From Erythrophleum ivorense (taxonomy: Eukaryota > Streptophyta > Magnoliopsida > Fabales > Fabaceae): a DNA stretch of 64,000 bases. The stretch spans positions 310,001-374,000 of the forward strand of contig JAIUCV010000574.1 in the NCBI GenBank assembly GCA_026724425.1. The letters run 5' to 3'. The notes beneath the pieces were generated by a model that did not search any database, was not told where the DNA came from, and saw only the letters and a list, made by a program, of their open reading frames with translations. Positions 37,284 through 47,640 of the stretch are shown here, piece after piece. The position numbers and the translations under genes are program-made. The first letter of the stretch is position 1. The number at the start of each line of letters is the position of its first letter.

Positions 37284-37766
37284 TGTAACACCATAATTTC
37301 TAGCTCATTTTTATTACATTTGCATACTCATATGACACATTGCATGAGAGGAAGTAGAAAAAATTTATTAAAATACTACATTCATTAAAATACCAATAAA
37401 TATAACACCATAATTTTTAACTCATTTCTATCACATTTGCATACTCATATGACACATTGCATGAGAAAAAGTAGGAAAAATGCATTAAAATACTACATTT
37501 TCTTGCGTTGCACGGTGTTTAAAAATTTCATTCAGAGTCATGTGGATCGTGTGAGCTCATACAACACATTCTCATATTTATTTATATGCATACAACTCAT
37601 TTGGATCATAAAATGTGGCCCACAACTCATGAAACTCAAAGGAAAACTTAAAATAGGCATATTAAATTTCGGCCAGAATTTTGCTCACTTCTGACCCAAC
37701 TTTGAAAAATCATAACTAATTCTAGAAAAATTAAAATCATACATTCTTGGCCATTCTGGAAAATTA
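37284..37766 (-). mobile_element. Duplicated, truncated family-1 3' ends
   Basis: The tip reads TGTAACACCATAATTTCTAG at 37284, the reverse complement of the family-1 3' end. About 117 bases later (37401) it restarts as TATAACACCATAATTTT and follows the same course, including ATTTGCATACTCATATGACA and CATTGCATGAGA. The second copy continues to 37766, where the TRIM begins. The rest of both LTRs is missing. Confidence 0.65.
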
Positions 37767-37965
37767 TGTAAAGTCCCACATCAGATGGAATGATTCTAGG
37801 AGCGGCCAATATAAGTGGGGAGAATCCTTCCCCTCACGAGTGCATTTTTCCCTTAAGCGAAGGATGGATAGCCAAGCCCTCGAAACTCGGGATGAGACAA
37901 AAACCTTGGGAGTGCGTGCTTGCACTACGACCAAGGAACAATACTCGTGAGGGCTCTGTATGTGT

Positions 37966-37978
37966 TGGTATTAGAGCC
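37966..37978 (+). promoter_or_regulatory. TRIM primer binding site (initiator tRNA-Met)
   Basis: TGGTATTAGAGCC directly follows the 5' LTR and differs by one C-to-T change from the usual TGGTATCAGAGC. Confidence 0.85.
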
Positions 37979-38017
37979 GGCCGTTCGAATGTGCAACCAG
38001 AGGACGGGTTAGCCCCC

Positions 38018-38029
38018 AAGGGGGTGGAA
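38018..38029 (+). promoter_or_regulatory. TRIM polypurine tract
   Basis: AAGGGGGTGGAA abuts the 3' LTR start at 38030, the position needed to prime plus-strand DNA. Confidence 0.75.
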
Positions 38030-38229
38030 TGTAAAGTCCCACATCAGATGGAATGGTTCTAGGAATGGCCCATATAAGTGGGGAGAATCCTCCCCCTCAC
38101 GAGCGCGGTTTTCCCTTGAGCGAAGGATGGGTAGCCAAGCCCTCGAAGCTCGGGATGAGACAAAAACCTTGGGAGGGTGTGCTTGCACTGCGACCAAGGA
38201 ACAATACTCGTGAAGGCTCTGTATGTGTA

Positions 38230-39365
38230 TGTAACACCATAACTTCTAGCTCATCTTATGCCATTTATAAGCTTTGTATTATCAATCCCACAAGATCATA
38301 TGAAAAGGGGATGAAAATAATAAAGTTTTTCCGCGTTGCGCTATGTCAAAAAAATTCAATTTAGTGTCACGTGGACTGTGTGAGCTCATACTATACTTTC
38401 TCATATTTAATTTCATTATTACAATTCATTTGTATCACAAAAACATGCCTACAACCCATGGAAACTGAAATGGAGCTCAAAATAAACAAGCACATTTTTG
38501 GCCAAATTTGCTCCATTTTCTGACCCAACTTTGAAAAATCATAACTAAATCTAGAAAATTCGAAATTATGCAATCTTCATCATTATGGAAACCTTAGGAT
38601 GTCTAATTTACACTAAAAATATGTCTAGGTCATAAAATTTATCACACAGGACGTTTGATATCCAAAAATCTACAGAGTCGCTGCTGCTTGGGCTATTGTT
38701 CAGTTTACTGATACAAATTTTTGAAATTCATAATTGATTCTATAAAAATTGAAATCACACACATTAGGTCATTATGGAAAGCTAAAAATGTTAACTTGAT
38801 AGTAAAAACAATTCCAGAATGAAACAGATATGTTTAGTCAGTTGGACCCTATGAAACAGTAACCTAACTCATGGGGCACTACTGATAGTGATAGGTAACT
38901 TCAAACATGCATAACTCACTGCTCAGACCTCCAAATGAGGTGATCTTGATGGACACATAAATCTTATGACCTCTAGTTTATGCATGTAAAATTTCATAAA
39001 CATTGGATACCATTTGGCCATCAGGTGACACAGAATTCAAAACTGCTAGTATGAACAGTACCCATACCAGAATCCATGAAAAATCTCAACTTTGAAAATT
39101 CATCAAATATTCTCTAGGTCTCCGAAAATTATGATCTTTAGCTTCCCAAAAAGATCTTAATGAGACCTAATTGCATGCCAAGTTTCAAATCAAGAAGAGC
39201 TCATTTGGGCAAAAAGTGATATAGGGTTGCATTTGGGCTATTTTCATGCCTCTTAATGGTTCAATGATGGGCAAAATGGCTCCTATGGTTCTTGTGGCCA
39301 CTTGAGCACGTGGGAATGGCCTAAAAAGACTCTCTAAACTTGTCTCAAAGGTGTGGAGACTCAAA
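38230..39365 (-). mobile_element. Truncated family-1 LTR (3' third)
   Basis: It begins TGTAACACCATAACTTCTAG and, in reverse, follows the family-1 3' third: the CGTTGCGC and GTCACGTGGACTGTGTGAGCTCATA phrases near the tip, several CATAACT..TCTAGAAAA units, then CTTCCCAAAAAGATCTTAATG and AAATCAAGAAGAGCTCATTT near 39140-39205. It stops near 39365 where chromovirus sequence takes over. The array, hairpin and 5' block are missing. Confidence 0.7.
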
Positions 39366-41808
39366 ACACAGAATTTCATTCTCCATTCCCAAGCTATGTA
39401 CTAATAATGTCATTGAAGCTTTATCCCGAGTAGTAGGAAGCCCAAGTCTGAATTCCTTATTTGTCTCTCACTCCTCACTTTGGGATACAATAAAGCAAGA
39501 CTCACGTGACAACCCTTATATGCAGTAGATTGGTCAATTGGCTACTGACAATCCTGGAAATCCTTATTCTTGGCATAATGGGTTAATTTGCTACAAACAA
39601 CGTGTGGTAATGCCCCCCAACTTCTACTGCTATTCAGTAACTTCTTTATGAGTTTCACAACTCACCTAGTGGCGATCACTCAGGTGCATTGCATACTTTT
39701 AAGCGGCTAGCATAGCAATTCTATTGGCCTTCAATGTATCAAACCGTTAAGCAGTATGTGGCTACCTGTGATACCTACCAACGTAACAAGGCTGAAACAC
39801 TCTCTCCAGCAGGCCTCCTTTAGCCACTTCCAATTCCTTATCAAGTTTGGGATAATATAACACTTGATTTCATTGATAGCTTACCTCCTTCATATGTTAA
39901 GAATGTCATTCTCATTGTGGTAGATCGATTGAGCAAATATGCTCACTTCCTATCTCTCTCTCTGTAACGCCCGGTAAATTGTACAATCGCTGGAACGGGC
40001 CGGTTTGAAAACCAAGTCCCTTGAGATGAGTGATTCAAGGCCAAATAAAATTTGAATAAAATTTTAAATAATAGAAAACAAGGATTTGAGCCTTGAGTTG
40101 CCCAAAAACTAGGGTCGGAGTGATTCGAAAAATTTGCCGAAAGGCCAGTGGCATTTTCGTAAATAAGTGTAATTTTAGAAAAAACACCTAGGAGGGCTTT
40201 TTAAATGGAAATTTTGAGTTGCCCAGGGTTCTCAGAGGCCCCAAAAACCATGGGAAGCCCCGGGACTGGTAAAGCCCCTCCGGTGTACTCTTTTCGACGT
40301 CGGTTGACCTAAACTTTGACCGGTTCGTTCGGGAAGGTTTTAGCTCCAATTTGAGTGATTCCAAAGGCATTTTATTAAATTGGGAATCTTAATTTTATGA
40401 TGGAAAAGACGGTTCTCAAAAAGGAGCTAAAACGAAGACAAACCGGAAATGCCATTATGGAAGGGCAAAAATGGAAACAAAGTGCACAAAAGAAGCTTCC
40501 AAACTCCCTTTTTAAGCCACGTTCAGCTCCCCCTTCTCTAAACCGACTTTCCTCTGCCCAAAACTCAGAAATGGAGCTGCTGTCTTAGGCACACAAAGGG
40601 AGGAAATTTTGGAGGAAGAAAAGCCAAAGAAAAAGTGAGAAAGTGTAAGGTTTTCATGCTCTTTCCTCTTGAAACCTCATCCTCCCTTTCTTGCTTCATC
40701 TCTCCATGGTTTTAATATATTTTTTGGTGCTGATTTGGGTCCAGATCAGAGGAGGGAAATTCGAAATTCAAGGAGGAGAAAGAGGGAAGAGGAAGGGCTC
40801 TTGAAGGGAGCTTGATTGCAAGGTAGTTTCTCACCCTTTGTTGCTTCTTTTTCTCCTTCTCCTCTTCCATGGTAGGATGTCTCAACCAGAACCATGAAGA
40901 GGGAAGAGTTTCTGTTTTATAATCCAAAAGAATCCATCAAACTAAGGCATGGGAAGATGGATTATACCAAAGAAATGCATGAAAAACTAGTAAAACTCAA
41001 ATTGGAAAAGTGTAGAGTGCTTGAACATAAATTAAAATCTGGGTTGATTCAAGACTTCCCCATCATATGTGAGTGTTTGTTTGAGTTTCTAAGACTCCTA
41101 GGGGGCCTCCCAAGTGCCCTATCCATTAAGGAAAAATCCCAAACTCCATGGGGTTTTAATGGAAGCATAACTAGGTCAAGACCCTTAGAGATAGCTAGGG
41201 AGTATTTTAAATAGTTCCAAGCTTGATTTGGGACTTTATATGATAGAAGAAGATAGGAGAAACCCTTGGAAAAAATTTAGAAGCCTTAGGTTGGGAGATG
41301 AGGCAATGGCTTCCATAATGTAACCTTATGAAGCAACATGGACCTAGGTTTGTGAAAGTGAGTGTGTGATGGCTTCAAGGACCTTAAATGAGGTCAAGAG
41401 GTCTAAATATGGCAAGAGAATGGAACCAAGAATATTAATTATGGTAGTTGCTTCATTAGGTCCTTAATGAAACCATATTGTGACAAATAGACTAAAGTGT
41501 AGTCTTAAGAGTGAGTTGGATGTCATAATTTGTTCCAAGAGTATAATTTAGTGTTGTTTATTGTGAATAGGCCAAAGAAATCCAAACCCACCTCCTTGTG
41601 TTTGTGGAACCAAAAAGGAGAAGAAACAAGCAAAGTAAAGTTTGAATTTGCATCAAGGTAGCTCTCCACCTTTTCTTATTGCATTTTCTTGTTGCATATG
41701 GTGTCATTGTGTGCTTGTGTGTATGTTTATATGTTTGAGACATGCCACTTGATACTATGTTGCTATGTTGGTACCAATATGCTTTCTTGAATGTCTTTGA
41801 ATGATGGA

Positions 41809-42005
41809 AATGGCTCATAAGGGTGAGGTAGTGCCAAAAGTCCCTTAATGTGGGTGAGGAGATGCCAAAAGTCTCATGGCATGGGTGAGACAAGGCCAAA
41901 AGTCCCTTGGATGGGTGAGGCTACGTCAAAAGTCCCAAGAACCAAGAGTGAGGCAATCCAAAAGTCCTAGAAATGGGGTGAGGCCAACCCAAAAGTCCCT
42001 AGAGC
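41809..42005 (+). repeat. 30-bp array in copy H
   Basis: Six units of 30-32 bases share GGTGAGG(N6-7)CCAAAAGTCC(C/T). Order and unit identities match E unit for unit (for example unit 4 GGCTA(C/A)GTCAAAAGTCC, unit 5 AGAGTGAGGCAA), so the array was six units long in their common ancestor. Confidence 0.8.
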
Positions 42006-42138
42006 TCATTCTTATTCTTGACATGTGTTTGTGACATAAAGTGGAAATTGAATGCTTCATTGATTGAGTAGTTGCATACTTGTATCCTTGACATGTTATA
42101 TGCCTTGAAAATGTGATTGAATAGGTGTATGAGCTATT

Positions 42139-42155
42139 GAGATTCAATGAATCTC
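42139..42155 (+). other. Conserved LTR hairpin, copy H
   Basis: GAGATTC-AAT-GAATCTC is a perfect stem followed by ACCCCC, then CTAGGTGGAGTTCAAG about 35 bases on. Its loop differs from those of D and E, while both arms are conserved. Confidence 0.65.
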
Positions 42156-42829
42156 ACCCCCTCCTTTCTCTCATCTCATATGATCTAGGTGGAGTTCAAG
42201 ACCCAAAGGATGGAAGCCAAGGAGCTTAAATCTCCATCTCTTGGCAAACCTTTATATTTTGATATACTATGATGACTAGAATGTAAAAGTAGATATGTAA
42301 ATGTTATTTTTGAGCCATGACACTTTGAACAAGTGTAAAACTATGTAAAGTTAGTGTATGTATCAAGAATAAAGTCTAATGAGTAGAATTATGTATTTTG
42401 ACCACTTGGGAGCCCATTTGTGTATGTATGTTTATGGAAGTGGCATGGTGAATTTGAGTTGCATGAGAGTTCAGACCTTATGAGGGACTTATTTATGCTA
42501 TATTTATGCTTTCTAAGTTGCTCAAATATGTGTGGAACCATGAATGGCTCATTTGAACCAAAGTTGCCTCTTGTTGGGACCAAAATTGCCATAAGCTTGA
42601 GCTATGGCAAAATCTGACCAAATGACCTCTTCTTGACTTGGAATTTTGCATGCAAGTAGATCTTGCCTAGAGATTTTTGGGAAGCCAAAGATCAGGTCAT
42701 TTGGAGGTCTGTGGAATTTTCTATGATTTTTCAAAGTTGGTATCAGAATTTCGGATTTGCACTGGTACTGTTCATTTGGTCAGTTTTGAAATTGTGTCAT
42801 CCGAGGGGCAAACGTGGTCCAATGGCCAC

Positions 42830-43500
42830 GAAATTTTATAGCTAGAAACTAGGCATTCACAGTGACTTGTAGCAACTGGAAGCACCTCATTTGGAGGTCT
42901 GAGCTGAGAGATATGAATTTTTGAATTTCTGGGACAGTAGCAGTAGCTCAACATGACCTGAGTTACTGTTCCATTGAATTTGGGTAGCTAAGCGTGATTC
43001 CTCTGATCTGAGTCTATTTTTACCATAAATTTAACGTTCATAGATTTCCAAATTGGTATTATTTTCATGGATTGGATTTTTTTGGAATTAATTGGACATT
43101 TTCAAAGTTCATAGCAGACACTTGTATCAGCACCAGTAGCTGTCCGAACCTTAACCCCTTTTCGCGTGTCAAACGTTTTCTGTGTTATGTTTCATGGCCT
43201 GGGCATATTTTTAGAATAAATTAGACATGTGTATCTTTCCAGAATGGCCAAGAATTAATGATTTCAATTTTTCTAGAATTAGTTACGAATTTTGAAACTT
43301 CCTATCAGTAAACTGAACCAGTGGCCCAGACAGCAGCAACCCCAGTGGCTTTTCGGATGTCAAATGTTTTCCCCTTAATGATTCATGGGCTGAAATATTT
43401 TTATCACGGGGTAGACATCCAGAGCTTTCTGGAATGGTAAATTTTGTTGGATTTCGAATTTTTTGTATTTAGTTATGAATTTCCGAAGTTGTGACAGAAA
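42830..43500 (+). repeat. Diverged tandem repeat of about 190 bases in the 3' third of H
   Basis: The sequence GAATT(A)ATTGGACATTTTCAAAGTT / GAATTAGTTACGAATTTTGAAA / TATTTAGTTATGAATTTCCGAA recurs near 43085, 43274 and 43468. Each is preceded by a TTTCCAGAATGG-like phrase and followed by CAG..CAGTAGC-like sequence. The same repeats occur in A, D and E. Confidence 0.6.
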
Positions 43501-44726
43501 AACTGAAATTCTGGCCGAAAATAAGAGTGTGAATTTGATGATCCCCTTTGAGTTCCACGAGTTGTGGGCCAACTTTGGTTATGCAAATGAGTTGTATGTA
43601 TGTAATTAAATATGAGAACGTGTTGTATGAGCTCATATGGTCCGTGTGACACCGAATGGAATTTTTATACGCGACGTAACGCGAAATAAGGCATTATTTA
43701 ATGTCATTTTCCATTCCTTTTTGTTCAATTGATCATGCGAGACTTAGAAATGATCGGAAGCATGCTAGAAATATATGGTGTTACATTCTCAGCCTTATAC
43801 AGCCCAAACTATGGCCGCTTTATTCATTGATGGATGGAATGCCACAATCAATTATTAGTGATCGCGACCCACTCTTTTTAAGCCAATTTTGGCATGAGTT
43901 CTTCCATATGTTTGGCTCTGAGCTAAAAATGAGTTCTGCATATCATCTGTAAACGGACGGACAATCTGAAGTGGTTAACAGATGCCTTGAACAGTATCTA
44001 CAATGCTTATGTCACCAACAACCTCAAAAATGGATTGATTTCCTTCCGTGGGCTGAGTTTTGGTACAATACAACATTTCATGCATCTATTGGGATGACGC
44101 CATTCCAAGCTCTCTATGGCCGACCACCCCCACTTATTCCACATTATGAAGAAGGTAGTTGTCTAGTCAATGCAATTGATCGAAGCCTTCTTGATCGTGA
44201 TGCACTACTTTAGCAACTGAAACTTAATTTAGCAGCTACCAACAACAAGATGAAATAACAAGTGGATCGCAGACGATGAGATATTAAGTTTCAAGTTGGA
44301 GATCTGGTCTATCTGAAGCTACACCCCTATCACCAACAATCCATTTTTAAAAGAGCTTATCAAAAGCTGGCAAGCAAGTACTATGGCCCATACTCAATCA
44401 TAGAATGCTTGGGTCCCGTTGCTTATAAGCTCCGTTTACTTCCTAAGTCTCATATTCACCCTGTCTTCCACGTCTCACTACTTAAGCGGAAAGTAGGAGA
44501 AACTATTGAACCCAGTTTGGAAGTTCCACCATTTGCAGATGATGGAGAAATATTGCTCGAGCCACAAGGCATTTTGGATACTCGTTAGGTTAAACAGGGT
44601 AATAGATTCATTGAAGAACACTTGGTTCATTAGAGATCTCTTCCAACAAAAGATGCCACATAGGAGCCTACTGCATAACTTCGAGAACATTTTCCTACAT
44701 TGAACCTTGAGGACAAGGTTCCTATG

Positions 44727-44738
44727 AAAGAGGGGGGG
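44727..44738 (+). promoter_or_regulatory. Polypurine tract of the chromovirus
   Basis: GAAAGAGGGGGGG lies between the end of the pol frame and the LTR start TGTTGATACG at 44739. Confidence 0.8.
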
Positions 44739-45300
44739 TGTTGATACGATACGCACGTTGCGAAGATCTCAACGTACATCCAAGAGAAACTTCAAGTATT
44801 ATGGAGAAGATATCGCATAAGATAGGGCATGACTCATAGCAGCACATGAAGCATGTTGCATGATTATTAATTTATGGTATGTTGCATGTAGTCACGTAGC
44901 AATAGGATAACTATTGATTATTTTATTAATTTAGCATATTTTAATAGAAAGTAAGTTAAAGTTTATTGTGGGTCCTGAATGTATTTAAGAACCTAATAAA
45001 GGATGCAAGGGAGCAAAAGAAATTAGCATTATTTTATCATAAATTCTTTTCAGCTTTGATTAGGACTAATCATTATAGGAATTAAAAGGGATTAAGAGAA
45101 AGAACAGAGGAAGGAGGGAATGAGAAAGAGACGAAATAGAGACGAGAGAGATTCAGGAGGGGAACCGAGAGCAAAATTGAGGAAGAATGCAGAGATGCAA
45201 AATGAGATTTGATTTAATAAGGAGAATCATGAGAGAAAATACTGAACAATGAAATAGAGGAGCCAGGCTATTATCATTAGAGGTAACTTCTTCATCTAGA
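44739..45300 (+). mobile_element. 3' LTR of the chromovirus (right end not resolved)
   Basis: It starts TGTTGATACGATACGCACG right after the polypurine tract. A purine-rich part near 45080-45200 (GAGAAAGAGACGAAATAGAGACG) resembles a transcribed leader. The 5' LTR is absent, so length and target duplication cannot be fixed by comparison; the end given here is a guess. Confidence 0.6.
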
Positions 45301-46600
45301 TCCTTTCCCAAATTTCATGGTTTAGTACTGTAGTTTGGCTGGGTAGATCGACGTATGAATCCATTTAGCTTTAGTTAGCATCATCTTGATGGTTCCTCAT
45401 TTATGCTAGGCTTGATTTCATTTTGATTTATGGTTTTGCTAAGATAATCTCCAGTCTTACACACCTTTGATCTTGTTTAGTTGGAATGGGATTACTTATT
45501 TTAATTTGATGTCTATCCCTATCTTGATATTCCTTGACAAAAATAAGTTGGTCACTTGCTGATTTCCTTTCATCTTGAGTGGGTGCTAGTAAGTTTATTC
45601 CTATGTGTGTATTGATGGTTGCATAATTTTTATCCGTGTGAGAAAGGTTGGTTCGGCAAAAATCCTATGTAACACTTGTGACTGAAAAATATTCCCAGTG
45701 TTAATCCCAGAGTGTTCAAGATTATTGAAGTCCTATTAGGTAAGATGTTACATAGGTTTAACCTTGGCTAAAGGAAAATTCCTGCTTCTTTGACTTGATT
45801 TGATTCTAATCTTCTCATGGCATCAAAATACACCACGATTCTGATGTGCTACTGCATGGAGGATTGATTTTGTAAATTAATGTGAAATTTTATTCTAACA
45901 TAAGATCTTCTCTATATATGAGATTGGTTGGGCTAAATTGGGTTGATGCTTGAGTTGTAATAAATTTTTGCTATTGCCATTATCGTTGGAAGCATGATTA
46001 TGTTAGGGGTTTTTGTTGCTTCTCCTTGCTCATTTAGATATATGAATCTAAAAAAATTGTGCGCGTAAGCCACTTAGTGGGAAATTTAGATGGCCTTTTA
46101 TAATTCCTTTTGAAATGAGTCAAAGACTTATGGATGATTTGTGTCTAATTCTTGGAAAGTAGGCTTGAATGGGAGATTATGAATATAACTGTGTATTGTT
46201 TCTACATTGAGGTATTAGCTGTTATCCTTGGTCATGAAAAGCAAGCTAATATGTCTTTTACTTATGCTGTAGGTGAGGCCCACCATCGGGAGGCCCATAA
46301 TCTGATGAAAGGAAGTGAGTGGGATGCTGCCCAAAGAGATGGACAGAAGGGACATCATGTTTTTTTTCGAGCTCTAAAATTGAAATGTGAATATGCGCTA
46401 AATGGTATAATTTTGATTGAACACCAAAAGAACATATTTCCTAAGCTTGTAAATATTCTGGTTTTATTTTTATTTTTATTGTCAATAGTCGTGTGGTATT
46501 CGTGGTCGCCTCAAGCAAAAAAGAATTATCATGTTTGCATTCATGGTCTCCTCAACCATGTGGGATTCGTGAAACAATAAACCTCTTTGGTGTTCCTTGG
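45301..46600. other. Unassigned stretch right of the chromovirus
   Basis: It may include more LTR. It contains the longest open frame in the window (46152-46580) but nothing that can be named. Confidence 0.4.
46152..46580 (+). CDS. Open frame of 142 codons, unrecognised
   Basis: The frame starts MESRLEWEIMNITVYCFYIE and has a polar, His/Glu-rich middle (GEAHHREAHNLMKGSEWDAA) and one hydrophobic stretch (roughly residues 98-115, VLFLFLLSIVVWYS), which could be a membrane segment. No domain is recognised, codon context is not clearly coding, and it lies in repeat-rich DNA next to a decayed retroelement. It is most probably a chance frame or part of a degraded element; a small real gene cannot be excluded. 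Confidence 0.15.
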   Translation: MESRLEWEIMNITVYCFYIEVLAVILGHEKQANMSFTYAVGEAHHREAHNLMKGSEWDAAQRDGQKGHHVFFRALKLKCEYALNGIILIEHQKNIFPKLVNILVLFLFLLSIVVWYSWSPQAKKNYHVCIHGLLNHVGFVKQ

Positions 46601-46679
46601 GTCTTCATGTTTACATTTTGATAAGTTTTAAGTTCCAACGGATTATATCAAATTGATTTTGTTTTCAAGAAATGCATTC

Positions 46680-47640
46680 AAAGAGGAAAAAAGGGAGAAT
46701 TTTCAAAAGAAAAGGTTTCAAAATAAAATAAATAGTTTTTTTAAAGAAAGTAAAGTGTATTTCTTTTCAAAAAAGAGGTCAAAAATTAATTAAAATACAT
46801 AGTTTTCAAAAAATTAAATAAGCTTCCTCTTCAAAGAACGAAACAAAATAAAAAAATGAAGAAAAATAATTGGAAAAAAACAAGTAAAAAGCATATTTCA
46901 AAAGTCAAAGAAGTCAAAGATTAAAAATCTCTTTCAAAAAAAGGTTACCAAAAATCAAGTTGGATTTTAAAGACTTACTTTTTCTTAATAGCAATTTTAA
47001 ATACTTACTTTTTCTTAATAGCAACAAAGTATAGAAAAATTAATTTATCTAGGAATCAAATCTAAATTTTTGTATTAGGAATTTGCCAAATTTGAAAATT
47101 TGTGTTTTAAGAAAGAGGGAGAGGAAAGTATAAATAAAATTTTTTTCTTAATCTTTAAAGTTTTATTTTTAAAAATCAAAAAGTAAAAATAAAAAGGAGG
47201 TAAAAGTAAAAAAAATGAAAATGATATTCAATGTCAGTCTTCTTTATTTGAAAATCTCAAATTCAATTGTTTGAATTTTAAATTTTAAGGGTTCAACTCC
47301 AAAAAAAAAAAACAACAAAACAAAGACCAAAAAAGAGCAAACAAAAAATAGGGAAAAGAAAAACAATGACATCAACAACAACAAAAAGAAAAGGAAAAAA
47401 AATGTAAGGATAACAAAAAGAAAGAAAAAATCCTTTTTGCTTCAAAAAATTAAAGTTTAAGAGAAATAAACAAGAAAGAGAGGGAAAAATCTTTTTCTAA
47501 AAAAAATAATATATCAAAAAATTCAAAAAATCAAAATACAAAAATACAAAAAAAAATATTTAAGAATCAAAAAATAAAAAATATTAAAAAATAAAAAAGG
47601 AAAAAAGGAAGAAAGTAAAAAAGTAGAATTAATTTAGTTT
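46680..47640 (+). repeat. A-rich low-complexity kilobase
   Basis: Nearly 1 kb is dominated by A on this strand (AAAAATCAAAAAATAAAAA, AAAGAAAAGGAAAAAAAATG), with short imperfect repeats such as TTTAAATACTTACTTTTTCTTAATAGCAA (twice near 46965-47025). It probably belongs to the long LTR of a Tat/Ogre-like element. Confidence 0.7.

Larger units (their letters stand above)
37767..38228 (+). mobile_element. Complete TRIM (miniature LTR retrotransposon)
   Basis: Two direct repeats of 199 bases (37767-37965 and 38030-38228), each starting TGTAAAGTCCCACATCAGATG, flank an internal region of only 64 bases. That region begins with a primer site for initiator tRNA-Met and ends with a polypurine tract, the defining TRIM layout. 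By eye the two LTRs differ at about 15 positions, mostly transitions. It is GC-richer than its surroundings. No protein is encoded; frames that cross the LTRs are fortuitous and repeated because the LTRs are. There is no 5S-rRNA-like segment, so it is not Cassandra. Flanks (AATTA left, ATGTA right) are not a convincing duplication, and one base after the 3' LTR another family-1 end starts. Confidence 0.85.
39963..43785 (+). mobile_element. Family-1 solo LTR, copy H, inside the integrase
   Basis: It begins TGTAACGCCCGGTAAATTG and ends ATATATGGTGTTACA, with flanks CTCTC (39958-39962) and TTCTC (43786-43790), 4 of 5 matching. The integrase reading on either side (..KYAHFLSL / PYTAQTM..) meets across it, confirming the boundaries. 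It is 3823 bases and looks the least decayed family member: CpG sites survive (CGTTCGTTCGGGAAGG near 40322, GCGACGTAACGCG near 43672). Layout: 5' block; a leader with purine-rich and TTCATGCTC phrases (40600-40900); array (41809-42005); hairpin (42139-42155); internally repetitive 3' third; conserved tip. It contains no retroelement protein. Confidence 0.8.
39366..44738 (+). pseudogene. pol: Ty3/gypsy chromovirus pol relic (integrase, chromodomain-like tail), split by H
   Basis: The left part (to 39962) shows NVIEALSR (end of RNase H), QLATDNPGNPYSWHNGL, the integrase zinc-binding region (SGDHSGALHTFKRLA, YVATCDTY) and ITLDFIDSLPP with the first catalytic Asp. The right part (from 43786) has SDRDPLFLSQFW (second Asp), DGQSEVVNRCLEQYL (Glu at 43968-43970), WAEFWYNTTFHASIGMTPFQ, HPVFHVSLLKRKVG and a chromodomain-like tail (VKQGNRFIEEHLVH, FPTLNLEDK). 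Integrase inserts the element's DNA. Defects: the last zinc-site Cys is Tyr at 39776-39778, about ten in-frame stops (mainly TAG for Trp, TAA for Gln at 43950), frameshifts, and the 3.8-kb insertion H. Protease, reverse transcriptase and most of RNase H are missing on the left. Confidence 0.9.

Noticed and set aside
37767..38228. Cassandra-type TRIM with 5S rRNA-like promoter.
   Set aside because: The LTRs lack any stretch resembling the conserved 5S internal control region.
37790..38364. Two similar open frames (90 and 103 codons) with matching protein sequence, as if a duplicated small gene.
   Set aside because: They are translations of the two TRIM LTRs. The similarity comes from the LTR repeat, and the second runs on into unrelated LTR sequence.
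45840..46100. Possible intron or 5' untranslated region of a host gene continuing into the 142-codon frame.
   Set aside because: No consistent splice sites or coding exons could be joined, and the adjacent chromovirus LTR explains at least part of it.
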